A DNA stretch of 23,975 nucleotides from NCBI GenBank assembly GCA_027029065.1, contig JALVGO010000035.1, positions 1 to 23,975 of the forward strand, given 5' to 3'. The notes below the pieces were generated by a model. The model had not been told where the DNA came from. It ran no database searches and saw nothing but the letters and a program-made list of their open reading frames with translations. The DNA is from Sulfurovum sp. (GTDB taxonomy: Bacteria; Campylobacterota; Campylobacteria; Campylobacterales; Sulfurovaceae). Made by a program: the position numbers and the translations under genes. Below, piece by piece: positions 8,596-18,006 of this stretch; position 1 is the stretch's first letter, and every line of letters starts with the position of its first letter.

Positions 8596-9168
8596 TTACA
8601 AATTGGCAGAAAGCGCAAGCAGTCTGCAACTGTTTTCAAGTACGGCGATCTTTTTTGCCATATCACTGAGGTCGCGGTCGTAGGCTATCAGCCCAAAGCC
8701 TTTGATCATTAACAGGTGCGTATCGTGTTTTTGAAAAAACTGTGCCACTTCATAGGGTGCCCGTTCAATCCAGTCTTCGAAGTTTTTGGGATCATAGATC
8801 ACAACTTCTCCAAGCAGCTGTTTACCGTAATAGTCCTGCGGTAGTACTTTACCGTGTTTAAGAGAGAAAGCGGTTGTGTAGGGAGGCATCGTATAGGTAA
8901 CATATTTTGCATTGGGAATGCTTTCATAGATGTGTTCATGGATATGTACATCGGAGTTGGCAAGACTCCATCTGTAGTCACGTTTTTGACAGTCAAGTTT
9001 GACAAGTGAATCTTCGGTCACTTCATCGAGGATCGTATCTTTCGAATTGATAATAAAGCTGTTTGTAGAGAGACGGGCAGAGATGGAACCGTGGTAGACA
9101 CCAAAGAAGTTTTTGTTAAAAAGCGAGAGTGAAACGTGTTTGATCTCTTGGATGAGGTGCTTGTCCAT
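8596..9168 (-). CDS. Class II aldolase/adducin-fold protein with degenerate metal site
   Basis: A 190-residue single-domain protein that fits the class II aldolase/adducin family in length and layout: N-terminal FNKNFFGVYHGSISAR (equivalent of the glycine/Ser substrate loop), then SDVHIHEHIYESIPNAKYV, then the hydrophobic strand and C-terminal helix (SDMAKKIAVLENSCRLL). In active members zinc is held by HxH in the strand after the helix plus a later HG. Here those places read Y-T-M (92-94) and F-G (158-159), and the catalytic-type Glu before the helix is Asp 73. So the fold is recognised but zinc-dependent aldolase chemistry looks lost. AAGG lies about 9 nt before the ATG. It is divergent from rsmH. 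Function unknown; a binding or regulatory role is possible. Confidence 0.75.
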   Translation of the reverse strand: MDKHLIQEIKHVSLSLFNKNFFGVYHGSISARLSTNSFIINSKDTILDEVTEDSLVKLDCQKRDYRWSLANSDVHIHEHIYESIPNAKYVTYTMPPYTTAFSLKHGKVLPQDYYGKQLLGEVVIYDPKNFEDWIERAPYEVAQFFQKHDTHLLMIKGFGLIAYDRDLSDMAKKIAVLENSCRLLALSANL

Positions 9169-9198
9169 AGGCAGAACCTTTGTTAGGATTATTTCGGT

Positions 9199-9204
9199 AT
9201 TATA
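9199..9204 (-). promoter_or_regulatory. Consensus -10 for the aldolase-fold gene
   Basis: A perfect TATAAT on the minus strand, with predicted start near 9192 and a leader of about 24 nt to the ATG at 9168. The region where a -35 would sit falls inside the 7-bp tandem array, each unit of which supplies a TTCACT hexamer on this strand. On the plus strand the same bases contain TATTAT (9198-9203), a weaker candidate -10 for rsmH. Confidence 0.5.
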
Positions 9205-9215
9205 ACACTAAAAAT

Positions 9216-9258
<43 letters not shown>

Positions 9259-9301
9259 GTATGCATTGTTCCACAATGCTTTTATATACGAAAGGGATGA
9301 C

Positions 9302-10225
9302 GTGGAGAGTCCGCATATACCGGTACTGCTTGATGAGGTTTTGGAGAGCTTCAAAGATGTGTCTGAGGGATATTTTGTCGATTGTACGCTGGGGTATGCC
9401 GGACACAGCAGTGAGGTGCTGGGACGCTATCCTCACCTGAAACATATCGGTATTGACCGTGATGACGAGGCATTGGCATTTTCAAAAGAGAGACTTGCAC
9501 CTTTTGGTGAACGCAGCCGGCTTTACAAGGGAACCTTTGCTGCTGTACTTCCCACACTCAAAGAGGCTCCTGTAACTGCCTTACTTGCGGACTTCGGTGT
9601 CTCCTCTTTGCAGCTTGACAAAAAAGAGCGCGGATTCGCGTTCGATGCCAAAACATTGGATATGCGGATGGATGCCTCCGCGCCATTAAGTGCTTACGAG
9701 GTAGTCAATACCTATCCCAAAGAGAAGCTGGAGTATATCTTCGATACCTACGGAGAGGTACGCTCCTACCGTAGGCTTGCGGCGGCGATCGTGGAGGCAC
9801 GCAGCAAACATCCTATAGAGAGTGCCGAAGCGTTGAGCGAGATTATTGCTGGAGTCATCCCTTTTGGCGGCAAGATACACCCTGCAACTCTTCCGTTTCA
9901 GGCAATACGCATAGAGGTAAACAATGAACTTGGTGAAATAGAGGGGCTGCTCGATGCGATCGAGGCGAAGCACTATGAGGGGGAAGTTGTTTCTCTTATC
10001 ACCTTCCATTCGCTTGAGGACAGACTGGTTAAAAACCGTTTTAAAAAGTGGGCAACTGCCTGCATCTGTGACCCTCAGGCAATGCGGTGTACCTGCGGCA
10101 AGAACCATGCGCTTGGCAAACCGCTTCAGCGAAAACCGGTAACGGCATCCAAAGCGGAACTGGCACAAAATCCAAGAAGCCGTTCTGCCAAACTGCGAAG
10201 TTTCAAATTTGAGCGTGGCAACTGA
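9302..10225 (+). CDS. rsmH: 16S rRNA (cytosine-1402-N4)-methyltransferase RsmH (MraW)
   Basis: SAM-dependent methyltransferase that modifies C1402 in the ribosomal P site. Motifs (numbered from the GTG start): PHIPVLLDEV at 4-13, the SAM loop DCTLGYAGHS at 27-36, the acidic residue after the second strand in GIDRDDEAL, and ADFGVSSLQLD followed by RGFAF in the catalytic region. I chose GTG at 9302: AAAGGGAT precedes it at good spacing and family members begin just before PHIPVLL, giving 307 residues. The alternative ATG at 9257 adds 15 residues and lies in the tandem array without a clear ribosome site. The stop overlaps the next ATG (TGATG). This is the first gene of the long plus-strand train and, as in most bacteria, precedes an ftsL-like gene. 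Confidence 0.96.
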   Translation: MESPHIPVLLDEVLESFKDVSEGYFVDCTLGYAGHSSEVLGRYPHLKHIGIDRDDEALAFSKERLAPFGERSRLYKGTFAAVLPTLKEAPVTALLADFGVSSLQLDKKERGFAFDAKTLDMRMDASAPLSAYEVVNTYPKEKLEYIFDTYGEVRSYRRLAAAIVEARSKHPIESAEALSEIIAGVIPFGGKIHPATLPFQAIRIEVNNELGEIEGLLDAIEAKHYEGEVVSLITFHSLEDRLVKNRFKKWATACICDPQAMRCTCGKNHALGKPLQRKPVTASKAELAQNPRSRSAKLRSFKFERGN

Positions 10226-10503
10226 TGGAAAAGATTCAAAAACGAAAAAAAAGTCCAAATGGGATCACATGGGGGATGGTGAGTGTCATTCTGATCTCGA
10301 TGAGTATAGTGCTGATTCTTACACTGATCAAGATCTACCTGAGCAACCAGATCTATTATGAAAGTAAAAAGGTCAACAAAATCTACCGTCAGGTTGAAGC
10401 ACTGAAAGCGGAGAAAAAGATTCTTCAGCGCAATGTGGAAGCGTTGAAGTACAAAAACAGGGTCACAGATACGATTTTTGTGATCGATGATGGACAATCA
10501 TGA
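10225..10503 (+). CDS. FtsL-like small bitopic membrane protein
   Basis: A 92-residue protein with a basic cytoplasmic N-terminus (KIQKRKKS), one transmembrane helix at about 15-39, and a coiled-coil-like segment at about 43-80 with regularly spaced hydrophobics (VEALKAEKKILQRNVEALKYKN). This topology, size and its place directly after rsmH are those of FtsL, which forms a complex with FtsB and FtsQ at the divisome. FtsL sequences diverge strongly, so the call rests on architecture and context rather than motif identity. It overlaps rsmH by one base and the RND gene by four (ATGA), so expression is tightly coupled to both. Confidence 0.72.
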   Translation: MEKIQKRKKSPNGITWGMVSVILISMSIVLILTLIKIYLSNQIYYESKKVNKIYRQVEALKAEKKILQRNVEALKYKNRVTDTIFVIDDGQS

Positions 10504-13500
10504 TCCGAAGTTTTGTCAAATTCGCGGTAGAAAGACCGATACTAAACCATATTCTTATGGCGTTTATGCTGATCATGGCAGTGTTCGCCTATCAGAATAT
10601 AGCCAAAGAGATCTTCCCCGCTTCAACACTTGATGAGGTTTCTATCAGTGGCGGGTATGTCGGAGCCAGTGCGAATGTACTGGACAAAATGGTGGTTAAA
10701 CAGATTGAGGATGAGCTTAAAAGCCTCTCTGAAATCGATACGATCTATACGACCATTCAAAACGGACTGTTCACGATCACAGCAGACATCAAACCGGGCA
10801 ACGACAAGCAGCTTGTACTCTCTGATGTTAAAGATATCATTGCCAATACAAGGCGGGATCTGCCTTCTGATATGGATGAGCCTATTGCCAAAGTGGTGGT
10901 GCATGACTATCCGCTTTTGCTGGTTGCCATCTCAGGGGATGTCCCAAAAACAAGACTGCTGGATGTGGCAGATGAGCTTAAAAGCAGGCTGTCACTCATA
11001 AAGAATCTCAGCGGAATAGCCATACGCGGAGATGCGGATGAAGAGGTGCTGATCACCCTTGACCAGAAAAAGCTCGATGCCTATGGACTGCCAAAATCAG
11101 CTGTCTATCAGGCGATCAGTCAGATCGCTTCGATCTATCCGGCAGGTACTCTGGACGGGGCGGGTGATCATCTCTATATTTCGACGATAAACGGGGAGAA
11201 GTCTGCCGAGGCGCTGGGTGATATACTGCTTGGTATCAATGGAAAGCATCTTCGTCTGAAAGATATCGCCTCTGTTAGAATCGGACTGGGAGACCCTACG
11301 CAGATATCACACTTTAACAGCAAACCCAATATCTCTTTGAATATCAATAAGACCAAAGAGGGCAATGCCATTGCGCTGAGCAAAGAGGTTAGGAAGATAC
11401 TCAAAACCTATGCAAAAAAATATCCCGATATCACCTTTGAAGCATATACCGATACCTCGGTATGGGTCAAAAACCGTCTGAACCTTGTCTCTTCCAATAT
11501 TCTCTTTGGACTTATACTTGTTTTTGCAGCACTCTTTCTCTCGGTCAATGCCCGTATTGCATGGGTGGTTGCCATCGGTATCCCGACATCGTTTTTCATT
11601 ACACTCATTGCTGCCGATGCTATAGGCTACAGTCTCAATATGCTCACCATGCTCGGTGCACTCATTGCTCTTGGTATGCTGGTGGATGAAGCCATTGTTG
11701 TTGCGGAGAATATCTACCGCCATCTGGAGATGGGCAAATCTCCAAAACAGGCAGCCATAGACGGTGCAGTGGAGATGTTTCCTGCGGTACTCACCGCAAC
11801 GCTGACAACGGTATTTGCTTTTTTGCCTCTTTTGATCATGAGCGGGAAGATGGGAATGTTTATGCAGGTGCTTCCTGTTATGATCAGTATCCTCTTGCTC
11901 TCATCACTGTTTGAAGCGTTCTATTTTCTGCCGCTCCATGCCAAAGAGTTCTTCAGTATCGGCAAGGTAAAAGAGGTTGATGAGGAGGGTGGTTTCTGGA
12001 AAAGGTTCATCCAGAACTACCGAGATTTTCTAAAAAAACTGCTCATGAAAAAGTGGCGTTCACTGACGTTGCTGGTACTCTTCATCATAGCGGCAACGGT
12101 GGGAATGGCAAAGATGACCAAGTTTCAGCTCTTCCCGGAGTTTGATGCCCAGCAGATCTACCTGAATGGCAAGATCGACATCAACCATGACCTGCGTGAG
12201 ACCGAAGCGTATGTCACGCAGATAGAAGAGGCACTGCTGAAACGTCTGAAGAAAGAGGAGGTGGACTCCGTTACCTCTGTGATAGGGTTCAAATTCAATC
12301 CCGATGCAAGTTTTGAGATAGGGGACAACCTTTTTCAGATCTTTATCAACCTGCATGAAAAAGCACCGGAGAATTTCTTTGACCGCTATATCAACCCTCT
12401 CTTCTCACTGGAGTATGACGACAGCGATATGATCAGAAAGCGCAAGGCGCAGCAGATCGTCAAAGAGGTGCAGAAAGAGGTGGTTGACAAGTTTAAAAAT
12501 ATCAAGATCAATGACAAGCCGCTCTATGAGGAGTTCAATATCTTTGTGCAGCAGGCAGGTATTGTCAGTCACGATATTGAGATCGGTTTTAGTGCGGACG
12601 ACCCCAAAAAGATGCTCGATGCACTGCATAGTGTAGAGGCGAATCTTTCAAAGATAAAAGGGGTGGAAGATATCTCCGACAATGCCAACGAGGGTGAGCG
12701 TGAGTTGAAACTTCGTGTCAACAGCTACGGACAGCAGCTTGGCTTTACGGAAAGCTATGTGGTCAACGTGCTGCGGGGTGCCTTTCTCAAAGCGGAGTAT
12801 GGCAAGATGTTTGACAGTAAAGGGCTGATCCGTATCCGTATTGAGGATGCCTATAAAAAGCGCTCTGAAGCGATCGGCGATTTTCGTCTGACCACACCGG
12901 ACGGTCAGCAGATGGTAAGACTGAAAGATATCTGTGACTTTTACTATCAAAAGAGTTTTGTCAAAATTTTTAAAGAGGACGGTACAAAGGTACGTTCACT
13001 CTTTGCCCGTGTGGATAAGCATCTGATCACTCCGACAGAAGTCATGGACAAGATCCGTCCGATGCTCGATATCCTCGAAGCGTCAGGAGTCAAAGTTGTC
13101 ATAAAGGGTGAGGAGAAGGAGAACAAGCAGATCAAAAAAGAGATGGGTGAAGCAGCGGTGATCGCGATCTTCCTCATCTTCATTACGCTGGTGTGGATGT
13201 TCAACTCGATGGTACTGCCGCTGATCATCCTCTCGACCATACCGCTTTCAGTTCTTGGGGCACTGGTGGGTACCAAACTGATGGGTATCCATATGACACT
13301 ACCGGGGATCATGGGGATCATCGGACTTGCGGGGGTGGTTGTCAACGATGGGCTGATCATGCTTGATTTTGTCAAAGGCAGCAAAACCTATGATGAGATG
13401 GTCGTAAAAGCGGGCATGCGTCTAAGACCCATCATCCTAACATCGGTGACTACCGTACTGGGGCTCTCATCACTGATGTTCTTTGCCAGCGGACAGGCAC

Positions 13501-13616
13501 TTATTTTACAGCCAATGGCGATATCGCTTGGTTTTGGGATTGCCTGGGCAACAGTGTTAAACCTTTTCTATGTACCGCTTATGTATGCGGTGGTGTATCA
13601 TGTCAAAAAAGGTTAA
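10500..13616 (+). CDS. RND superfamily efflux/transport permease (AcrB-like), orphan
   Basis: A 1038-residue inner-membrane proton-driven transporter with the duplicated RND layout: TM1 at about 12-31, a large periplasmic loop to about 330, a TM block around 330-470, a second single TM near 522-540, a second large loop, and a final TM block from about 875. In TM4 the paired acids of AcrB (Asp-Asp) appear as Asp 396-Glu 397 in GMLVDEAIVVAENI. In TM10 the stretch GVVVNDGLIMLDF (Asn 949, Asp 950) replaces the AcrB segment that carries the essential Lys. No periplasmic adaptor or outer-membrane channel gene is in the window. It is coupled to the ftsL-like gene by a 4-nt overlap. Substrate unknown. 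Confidence 0.9.
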   Translation: MIRSFVKFAVERPILNHILMAFMLIMAVFAYQNIAKEIFPASTLDEVSISGGYVGASANVLDKMVVKQIEDELKSLSEIDTIYTTIQNGLFTITADIKPGNDKQLVLSDVKDIIANTRRDLPSDMDEPIAKVVVHDYPLLLVAISGDVPKTRLLDVADELKSRLSLIKNLSGIAIRGDADEEVLITLDQKKLDAYGLPKSAVYQAISQIASIYPAGTLDGAGDHLYISTINGEKSAEALGDILLGINGKHLRLKDIASVRIGLGDPTQISHFNSKPNISLNINKTKEGNAIALSKEVRKILKTYAKKYPDITFEAYTDTSVWVKNRLNLVSSNILFGLILVFAALFLSVNARIAWVVAIGIPTSFFITLIAADAIGYSLNMLTMLGALIALGMLVDEAIVVAENIYRHLEMGKSPKQAAIDGAVEMFPAVLTATLTTVFAFLPLLIMSGKMGMFMQVLPVMISILLLSSLFEAFYFLPLHAKEFFSIGKVKEVDEEGGFWKRFIQNYRDFLKKLLMKKWRSLTLLVLFIIAATVGMAKMTKFQLFPEFDAQQIYLNGKIDINHDLRETEAYVTQIEEALLKRLKKEEVDSVTSVIGFKFNPDASFEIGDNLFQIFINLHEKAPENFFDRYINPLFSLEYDDSDMIRKRKAQQIVKEVQKEVVDKFKNIKINDKPLYEEFNIFVQQAGIVSHDIEIGFSADDPKKMLDALHSVEANLSKIKGVEDISDNANEGERELKLRVNSYGQQLGFTESYVVNVLRGAFLKAEYGKMFDSKGLIRIRIEDAYKKRSEAIGDFRLTTPDGQQMVRLKDICDFYYQKSFVKIFKEDGTKVRSLFARVDKHLITPTEVMDKIRPMLDILEASGVKVVIKGEEKENKQIKKEMGEAAVIAIFLIFITLVWMFNSMVLPLIILSTIPLSVLGALVGTKLMGIHMTLPGIMGIIGLAGVVVNDGLIMLDFVKGSKTYDEMVVKAGMRLRPIILTSVTTVLGLSSLMFFASGQALILQPMAISLGFGIAWATVLNLFYVPLMYAVVYHVKKG

Positions 13617-13627
13617 CTTTTTTTGGC

Positions 13628-13633
13628 TATAAT
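13628..13633 (+). promoter_or_regulatory. Internal promoter before ispB
   Basis: Seven T residues followed by TTGGC-TATAAT in the 46-bp gap after the RND gene. Predicted start is near 13640, giving a leader of about 23 nt with TAAGGA 7 nt before the ispB ATG. It would let the quinone/haem/proS genes be expressed independently of rsmH-ftsL-RND. Confidence 0.6.
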
Positions 13634-13662
13634 TATCCACTTTTTGCCTGTAAGGAACCAAA

Positions 13663-14559
13663 ATGTTAAGTGCCGTTGAGAGAAAGATTGAACAGTTTGT
13701 AGAGGAACTCAATGACAGTGGCGTGCGTCAGCTCTATGCGAAGCTGCCACATGGCAAACGTCTGCGTGCAAAACTGATCCTCAAGATCGCGGGAGAGAAA
13801 CTCTCTGTGGTCAAAACCGCTGCGATCGTGGAGATGATTCACGCCGCAAGCCTGCTGCATGATGATGTGATCGATGATGCTGACACGCGCCGCAGCAAAC
13901 CTTCACTCAACGCGCTTTACGGCAACAAGACGGCCATTATGCTCGGAGATATTCTCTACTCCAAAGGCTTCTTTGAACTGAACAACATCTCCCCCGATGT
14001 TGCCAAGGTGATCTCCAATGCGGTCACACAGCTGAGCCTTGGGGAGCTGAAAGATGTTTCGCTTTCCAAAACCTTCAATACCGATACCTCAGTCTATCTT
14101 GAGATGATCTACCAGAAGACCGCATCGCTCATTGAGGCGAGTGCAGGGGCTGCCGCACTGCTGGCAGGCAAGCCCAAAGAGCCGTTTATGATCTATGGAC
14201 GCAACCTTGGGTTGGCGTTTCAGATGATCGATGATCTGCTTGACATCACTGCTGACAGTGCCACGCTCGGCAAGCCGGCACTGCATGACTTTGTGGAGGG
14301 CAAAACGACACTGCCGTACATCTATCTCTATGAAGCACTCGATGATGCAGACAGAGAAAAGCTCAAGAGTCTGCATGCCAAGGTACTCTCCCAAGAGGAG
14401 CAGGCATGGATCATGACGCAGATGCAGATGCACCAGATACCGATGAAGTGCTATGCCCAGGCGCGTGAACTCATCGAAGAGGCGGTAGAGTTGATGAACC
14501 GGCTTGGGGAGGATGCCCTCTCCGAGATAGCGATGGAAATGATAGACAGGGAGTTTTGA
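13663..14559 (+). CDS. ispB: Polyprenyl diphosphate synthase (octaprenyl-type, IspB)
   Basis: Trans-prenyltransferase that builds the long isoprenoid diphosphate used as the menaquinone side chain, by adding IPP units to an allylic primer. The first Asp-rich motif is LLHDDVIDDADTRR (Asp 67, 68, 71) and the second is QMIDDLLDI (Asp 190, 191, 194); GKRLRAKL at 31-38 is the substrate-binding GKxxR-type segment. At 298 residues it is slightly short for IspB (about 320) but within the family. Chain length cannot be read from the sequence with certainty; the small residues before the first motif (AASLL) favour a long-chain product rather than farnesyl. Its stop overlaps the hemA start. Confidence 0.9.
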   Translation: MLSAVERKIEQFVEELNDSGVRQLYAKLPHGKRLRAKLILKIAGEKLSVVKTAAIVEMIHAASLLHDDVIDDADTRRSKPSLNALYGNKTAIMLGDILYSKGFFELNNISPDVAKVISNAVTQLSLGELKDVSLSKTFNTDTSVYLEMIYQKTASLIEASAGAAALLAGKPKEPFMIYGRNLGLAFQMIDDLLDITADSATLGKPALHDFVEGKTTLPYIYLYEALDDADREKLKSLHAKVLSQEEQAWIMTQMQMHQIPMKCYAQARELIEEAVELMNRLGEDALSEIAMEMIDREF

Positions 14560-15866
14560 TGTACTATCAGGTTGTAAGTTTCTCTCACAAAAACTGTGAA
14601 CTTGCCATGCGCGAGAAGCTGGCGTTTGCCAACCATGAAGAGATGAAGGTGATACTCGATCAGCTGACCCATTTTGAGTTTATCCATGAAGCCTTTATTA
14701 TCTCGACCTGCAACCGTGTGGAGATTGTGCTTGCCACACGTGACAACTTTGCAAGCTACCACGCGGTGCTTGGTCTTATGAGCCAAAAGAGCGATCTGAA
14801 TTTTTATGAACTCAAGAGTACGGCAAAACGCTATGATGATGAAGAGGCGATCGGGCATATCTTTTCGGTTGTCTCGTCGCTCGATTCTCTTGTGGTAGGG
14901 GAGTCTCAGATCACAGGTCAGGTGAAAGATGCCTTCCGCTTTTCTTTTCAGAATGGGACGGCAGGCAAACGTCTCAACCGTGTTATCTCCCATGCGGTCA
15001 AGTGTGCCGCACAGGTGCGTAATGCGACCAATATTTCCCAAAACCCTATCTCCATTGCCTCTGTCGCTGTAGCGCAGGCACACAAACTGCTTGGCGATAA
15101 CATTCAGGGGATGAAAGGGATTGTCGTCGGTGCAGGAGAGATGGGTGTACTTGCGGCAAAACACCTGCTGCGTGTAGGGTGTGATGTCGTATTGATCGGG
15201 CGTGACCTTGAAAAAGTCGAGAAGGTAGCAGATTCGCTTGGTGAGAATGTCAAAGCCGATACGATGGAAAATCTGCCAAAATATCTCAACCGCTACCGCC
15301 TGCTTTTCTCTGCCACCTCTTCACCCGAACCAGTGATCACCCAGTCGCTTATTGAGAACGAAACACTGCCAAGACACTGGTTCGATATGGCGATCCCGCG
15401 GGACATTGCCGATATGGATCTGCCAAAGTTGGAACTCTACCGTATCGATGACCTTAAAAGCATCTCCAATGAAAACCATGCGATGCGTCAGGAGCAGGCG
15501 ATCCGTGCTACCGAGATCGTTGAACAGCATACCGAGGAGTTCTATGCCTGGCTGCGTGCACTCTCCATCGAGCCGGTCATCAAGCAGATGCGCCAGCATG
15601 TCTCCGAGGCGATCGACAAAGAGATGCAGCGGGCACTGAAGAAAGGGTTTGTTCCACCGGAATATGAAGCCAATATGCGCAAAATGGCGCAGCAGATGTT
15701 CAACCGTTTTCTGCATGATCCGACACAGAATCTCAGAAAATCATCGACTGAGAAGAAGAATGCCAACTGTATCGAGGCAGTCAAAAAGATGTTCAATATC
15801 GATACAGAACATGTCGATGCCAAACAGTACAAAAACGATCATCATACCAAAGGATACAACGCGTGA
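14559..15866 (+). CDS. hemA: Glutamyl-tRNA reductase (HemA)
   Basis: NADPH-dependent enzyme that reduces glutamyl-tRNA to glutamate-1-semialdehyde, the first committed step of C5-pathway tetrapyrrole synthesis. The nucleophilic Cys 51 lies in STCNRVEI (49-56); [13 protein letters not shown] at 114-126 is the family signature; the Rossmann nucleotide loop VVGAGEMG is at 189-196; the C-terminal part is the helical dimerisation domain. I start it at ATG 14559 ([10 protein letters not shown]), preceded by AGGGAG at 7 nt and overlapping the ispB stop as TGATG; the upstream TTG at 14556 would add only one residue. The 435-residue length is typical. hemC, a later gene of the same pathway, is in the same gene train. 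Confidence 0.97.
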   Translation: MYYQVVSFSHKNCELAMREKLAFANHEEMKVILDQLTHFEFIHEAFIISTCNRVEIVLATRDNFASYHAVLGLMSQKSDLNFYELKSTAKRYDDEEAIGHIFSVVSSLDSLVVGESQITGQVKDAFRFSFQNGTAGKRLNRVISHAVKCAAQVRNATNISQNPISIASVAVAQAHKLLGDNIQGMKGIVVGAGEMGVLAAKHLLRVGCDVVLIGRDLEKVEKVADSLGENVKADTMENLPKYLNRYRLLFSATSSPEPVITQSLIENETLPRHWFDMAIPRDIADMDLPKLELYRIDDLKSISNENHAMRQEQAIRATEIVEQHTEEFYAWLRALSIEPVIKQMRQHVSEAIDKEMQRALKKGFVPPEYEANMRKMAQQMFNRFLHDPTQNLRKSSTEKKNANCIEAVKKMFNIDTEHVDAKQYKNDHHTKGYNA

Positions 15867-17569
15867 GATTTTCCAGACTATTAGTACCGACAACCAAAGA
15901 GACCCCAAACGATGCGACACTGGCAAGCCATATCTTCCTGCTTAGAGGAGGGTTTATACAGTCAGTGGGCGGCAGTGGACTCTACAACTTCCTTCCGCTT
16001 GGCAAAAAGGTGCTTGACCGTGTACGCCATGTGGTCAAAGAGGAGCTTGATGCAGCAGGATGTCAGGAAGTAAGCCTCTCTTTTGTCACACCCGCATCAC
16101 TTTGGCAAGAGAGCGGACGCTATGAGAAGTACGGTAAAGAGCTGCTGCGTTTCAAAGACCGCAAAGAGAATGAGTTTGTACTCGGACCTACCCATGAGGA
16201 GATGATGGTCAACCTTGTTCGCCAGAGTGTCAAAAGCTACAAACAGCTGCCGCTCAATCTCTACCAGATCAACCTCAAATTCCGTGATGAGATCAGACCC
16301 CGTTTCGGGCTGATGCGCGGACGTGAGTTCCTGATGAAAGACGGCTACAGCTTCCATGTTGATGAGGCGGACATGAAGCGTGAGTTCGATCTGATGGAGG
16401 AGACCTACAAAAAGATCTTCACCCGTCTTGGGCTTGCCTTCCGTGTGGTCGAAGCGGACTCCGGCGCGATCGGCGGATCGGGAAGCAAAGAGTTCATGGT
16501 GCTTGCCGACAGTGGTGAAGATACGATTGTTGTGTGTGACGCATGTGACTACGGTGCGAACATTGAAGCGGCAGTCCGTCAGGAGAAGACGTGTGATGCT
16601 CCGGCACCGCAGCTTGGCAAAGAGAAGGTACATACCCCAAACGCTTCAACGATGGAAGAACTTGCAGCCTTTTTCAATGTCGACCCTTACTATATGGTAA
16701 AAACCGTTGCCATGCGTGCACTCTACGATGAAGGCAAAAGCGAGATCGTCCTCTTTGCGCTTAGAGGTTCAGACGAACTACAGGAGGTCAAAGCCTGCAA
16801 TGCAGTAGATGCCAACGAACTGGTGGATGTGAGCGAAGAGGAACTGGCTGAGTCGGGGCTTACTGCCGGGTTTATGTCACCGTTCAATACGCCTGAAGGG
16901 GTGCGTGTGGTTGTGGACAACACGCTCAAGGATGCTACCGATATGATCTGCGGTGCGAATGAAAAAGAGTACCATACTACAGGTAATACCATTTCCGGCG
17001 ATTTCGCCTATGCAGACCTTGTTGCGGTACAGGAGGGGGACAGCTGTCCTCACTGTGGCGGCAGCCTGCGCTACACCAAAGGGATCGAAGCGGGGCACAT
17101 TTTCCAGCTTGGTACCCGTTACTCAGAACCGCTTGGGTGTACGTTCCTCGATGAAAACGGCAAAGCGCAGCCGATGGTAATGGGAACCTACGGTATTGGT
17201 GTGAGCCGTCTGCTTGCAGCCATCATTGAGCAGCACCATGATGAGAAGGGGTGTATCTGGACAAAAGAGTCAGCACCGTTTGATCTGTACATCATGGTTT
17301 CCAACATCAAAGATGAAGCGCAGCTTGCGCTGGGCGAGAAGCTCTATGAAACACTGCGGGCAAAAGGGATCGATGTACTCTTTGATGACAGAAAAGACCG
17401 CTTTGGGGCAAAGATGAAAGACTATGAACTCATCGGTATTCCCCATGCCGTGATCATCGGTAAAAAACTGGCTGACGGGCTGGTCGAGTTTGTTACCAGA
17501 GAGGGGATGGTCAAAGAGGAGGTCTCGGCAGAGGAGATTGCATCCTTTGTCGAAGAGAAGCTATGCTGA
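15863..17569 (+). CDS. proS: Prolyl-tRNA synthetase, bacterial type (GTG start)
   Basis: Class II aminoacyl-tRNA synthetase that charges tRNA-Pro. The N-terminal catalytic domain shows GPTHEEM at 108-114, class II motif 2 around [21 protein letters not shown] (about 140-160), and motif 3 [11 protein letters not shown] near 442-452. Between motifs 2 and 3 lies the YbaK-like editing insertion (about 225-395), which marks the bacterial type with post-transfer editing of Ala-tRNA-Pro. An anticodon-binding domain closes the protein. The start is GTG at 15863, overlapping the hemA stop as GTGA. The 568-residue length is usual. The hemA-proS adjacency is shared with Campylobacter (from memory). Confidence 0.97.
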   Translation: MRFSRLLVPTTKETPNDATLASHIFLLRGGFIQSVGGSGLYNFLPLGKKVLDRVRHVVKEELDAAGCQEVSLSFVTPASLWQESGRYEKYGKELLRFKDRKENEFVLGPTHEEMMVNLVRQSVKSYKQLPLNLYQINLKFRDEIRPRFGLMRGREFLMKDGYSFHVDEADMKREFDLMEETYKKIFTRLGLAFRVVEADSGAIGGSGSKEFMVLADSGEDTIVVCDACDYGANIEAAVRQEKTCDAPAPQLGKEKVHTPNASTMEELAAFFNVDPYYMVKTVAMRALYDEGKSEIVLFALRGSDELQEVKACNAVDANELVDVSEEELAESGLTAGFMSPFNTPEGVRVVVDNTLKDATDMICGANEKEYHTTGNTISGDFAYADLVAVQEGDSCPHCGGSLRYTKGIEAGHIFQLGTRYSEPLGCTFLDENGKAQPMVMGTYGIGVSRLLAAIIEQHHDEKGCIWTKESAPFDLYIMVSNIKDEAQLALGEKLYETLRAKGIDVLFDDRKDRFGAKMKDYELIGIPHAVIIGKKLADGLVEFVTREGMVKEEVSAEEIASFVEEKLC

Positions 17570-18006
17570 TCGTTGTTCTGCTTCCCTATCTTTTTCTTGA
17601 GATATACTTTTCGCTGAAGATGCTGGAGGTGATTGGTGCATTCTGGGCAACCGTCTGGACGATAGGGTCGATGATTATCGGATCGGCACTACTGAAAAAT
17701 TCGCCCTATGCTATGCTTGGCAATATGCATTCTTTGCACAGAGGGAAGCTGGATCTTCGCAAGTTTCAGGATGCTACGACTTCATACCTTGTCGGAGCGC
17801 TGCTGCTGATCCTTCCGGGGGTGCTGAGTGACTTTATGGGAGTTGTAGCCCTGCTTTACACGGTTTATTTACAATTTGTCGCTAAAATAACACCGGAACG
17901 AAACAATACAGATGATTTTTATACACACAAAGGAGAAAGTGATGTCATTGATGTCGAAATTATTGACGAGCACGCTGATCGCAACGATCGCATTGAGCGC
18001 AAGTGA
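17563..18006 (+). CDS. fxsA: FxsA family membrane protein
   Basis: A 147-residue inner-membrane protein with three or four hydrophobic segments: about 1-20 ([13 protein letters not shown]), 25-45 ([18 protein letters not shown]) and 75-105 ([24 protein letters not shown]). The pattern E-x-x-x, then G-x-x-x-G, then [10 protein letters not shown] matches FxsA, first known as a suppressor of F-exclusion of phage T7 in E. coli; its normal role is unclear. The gene overlaps the proS 3' end by 7 nt. Its acidic hydrophilic C-terminus ([11 protein letters not shown]) overlaps the first 65 nt of the next gene in another frame, yet this tail composition looks normal for the family, so I do not read it as a frameshift. 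Confidence 0.88.
   Translation: MLIVVLLPYLFLEIYFSLKMLEVIGAFWATVWTIGSMIIGSALLKNSPYAMLGNMHSLHRGKLDLRKFQDATTSYLVGALLLILPGVLSDFMGVVALLYTVYLQFVAKITPERNNTDDFYTHKGESDVIDVEIIDEHADRNDRIERK

Noticed and set aside
17912..17941. Ten-residue upstream extension of the CPFC protein
   Set aside because: It would place charged residues ahead of the signal peptide, while the strong AAAGGAGA site directly precedes ATG 17942.
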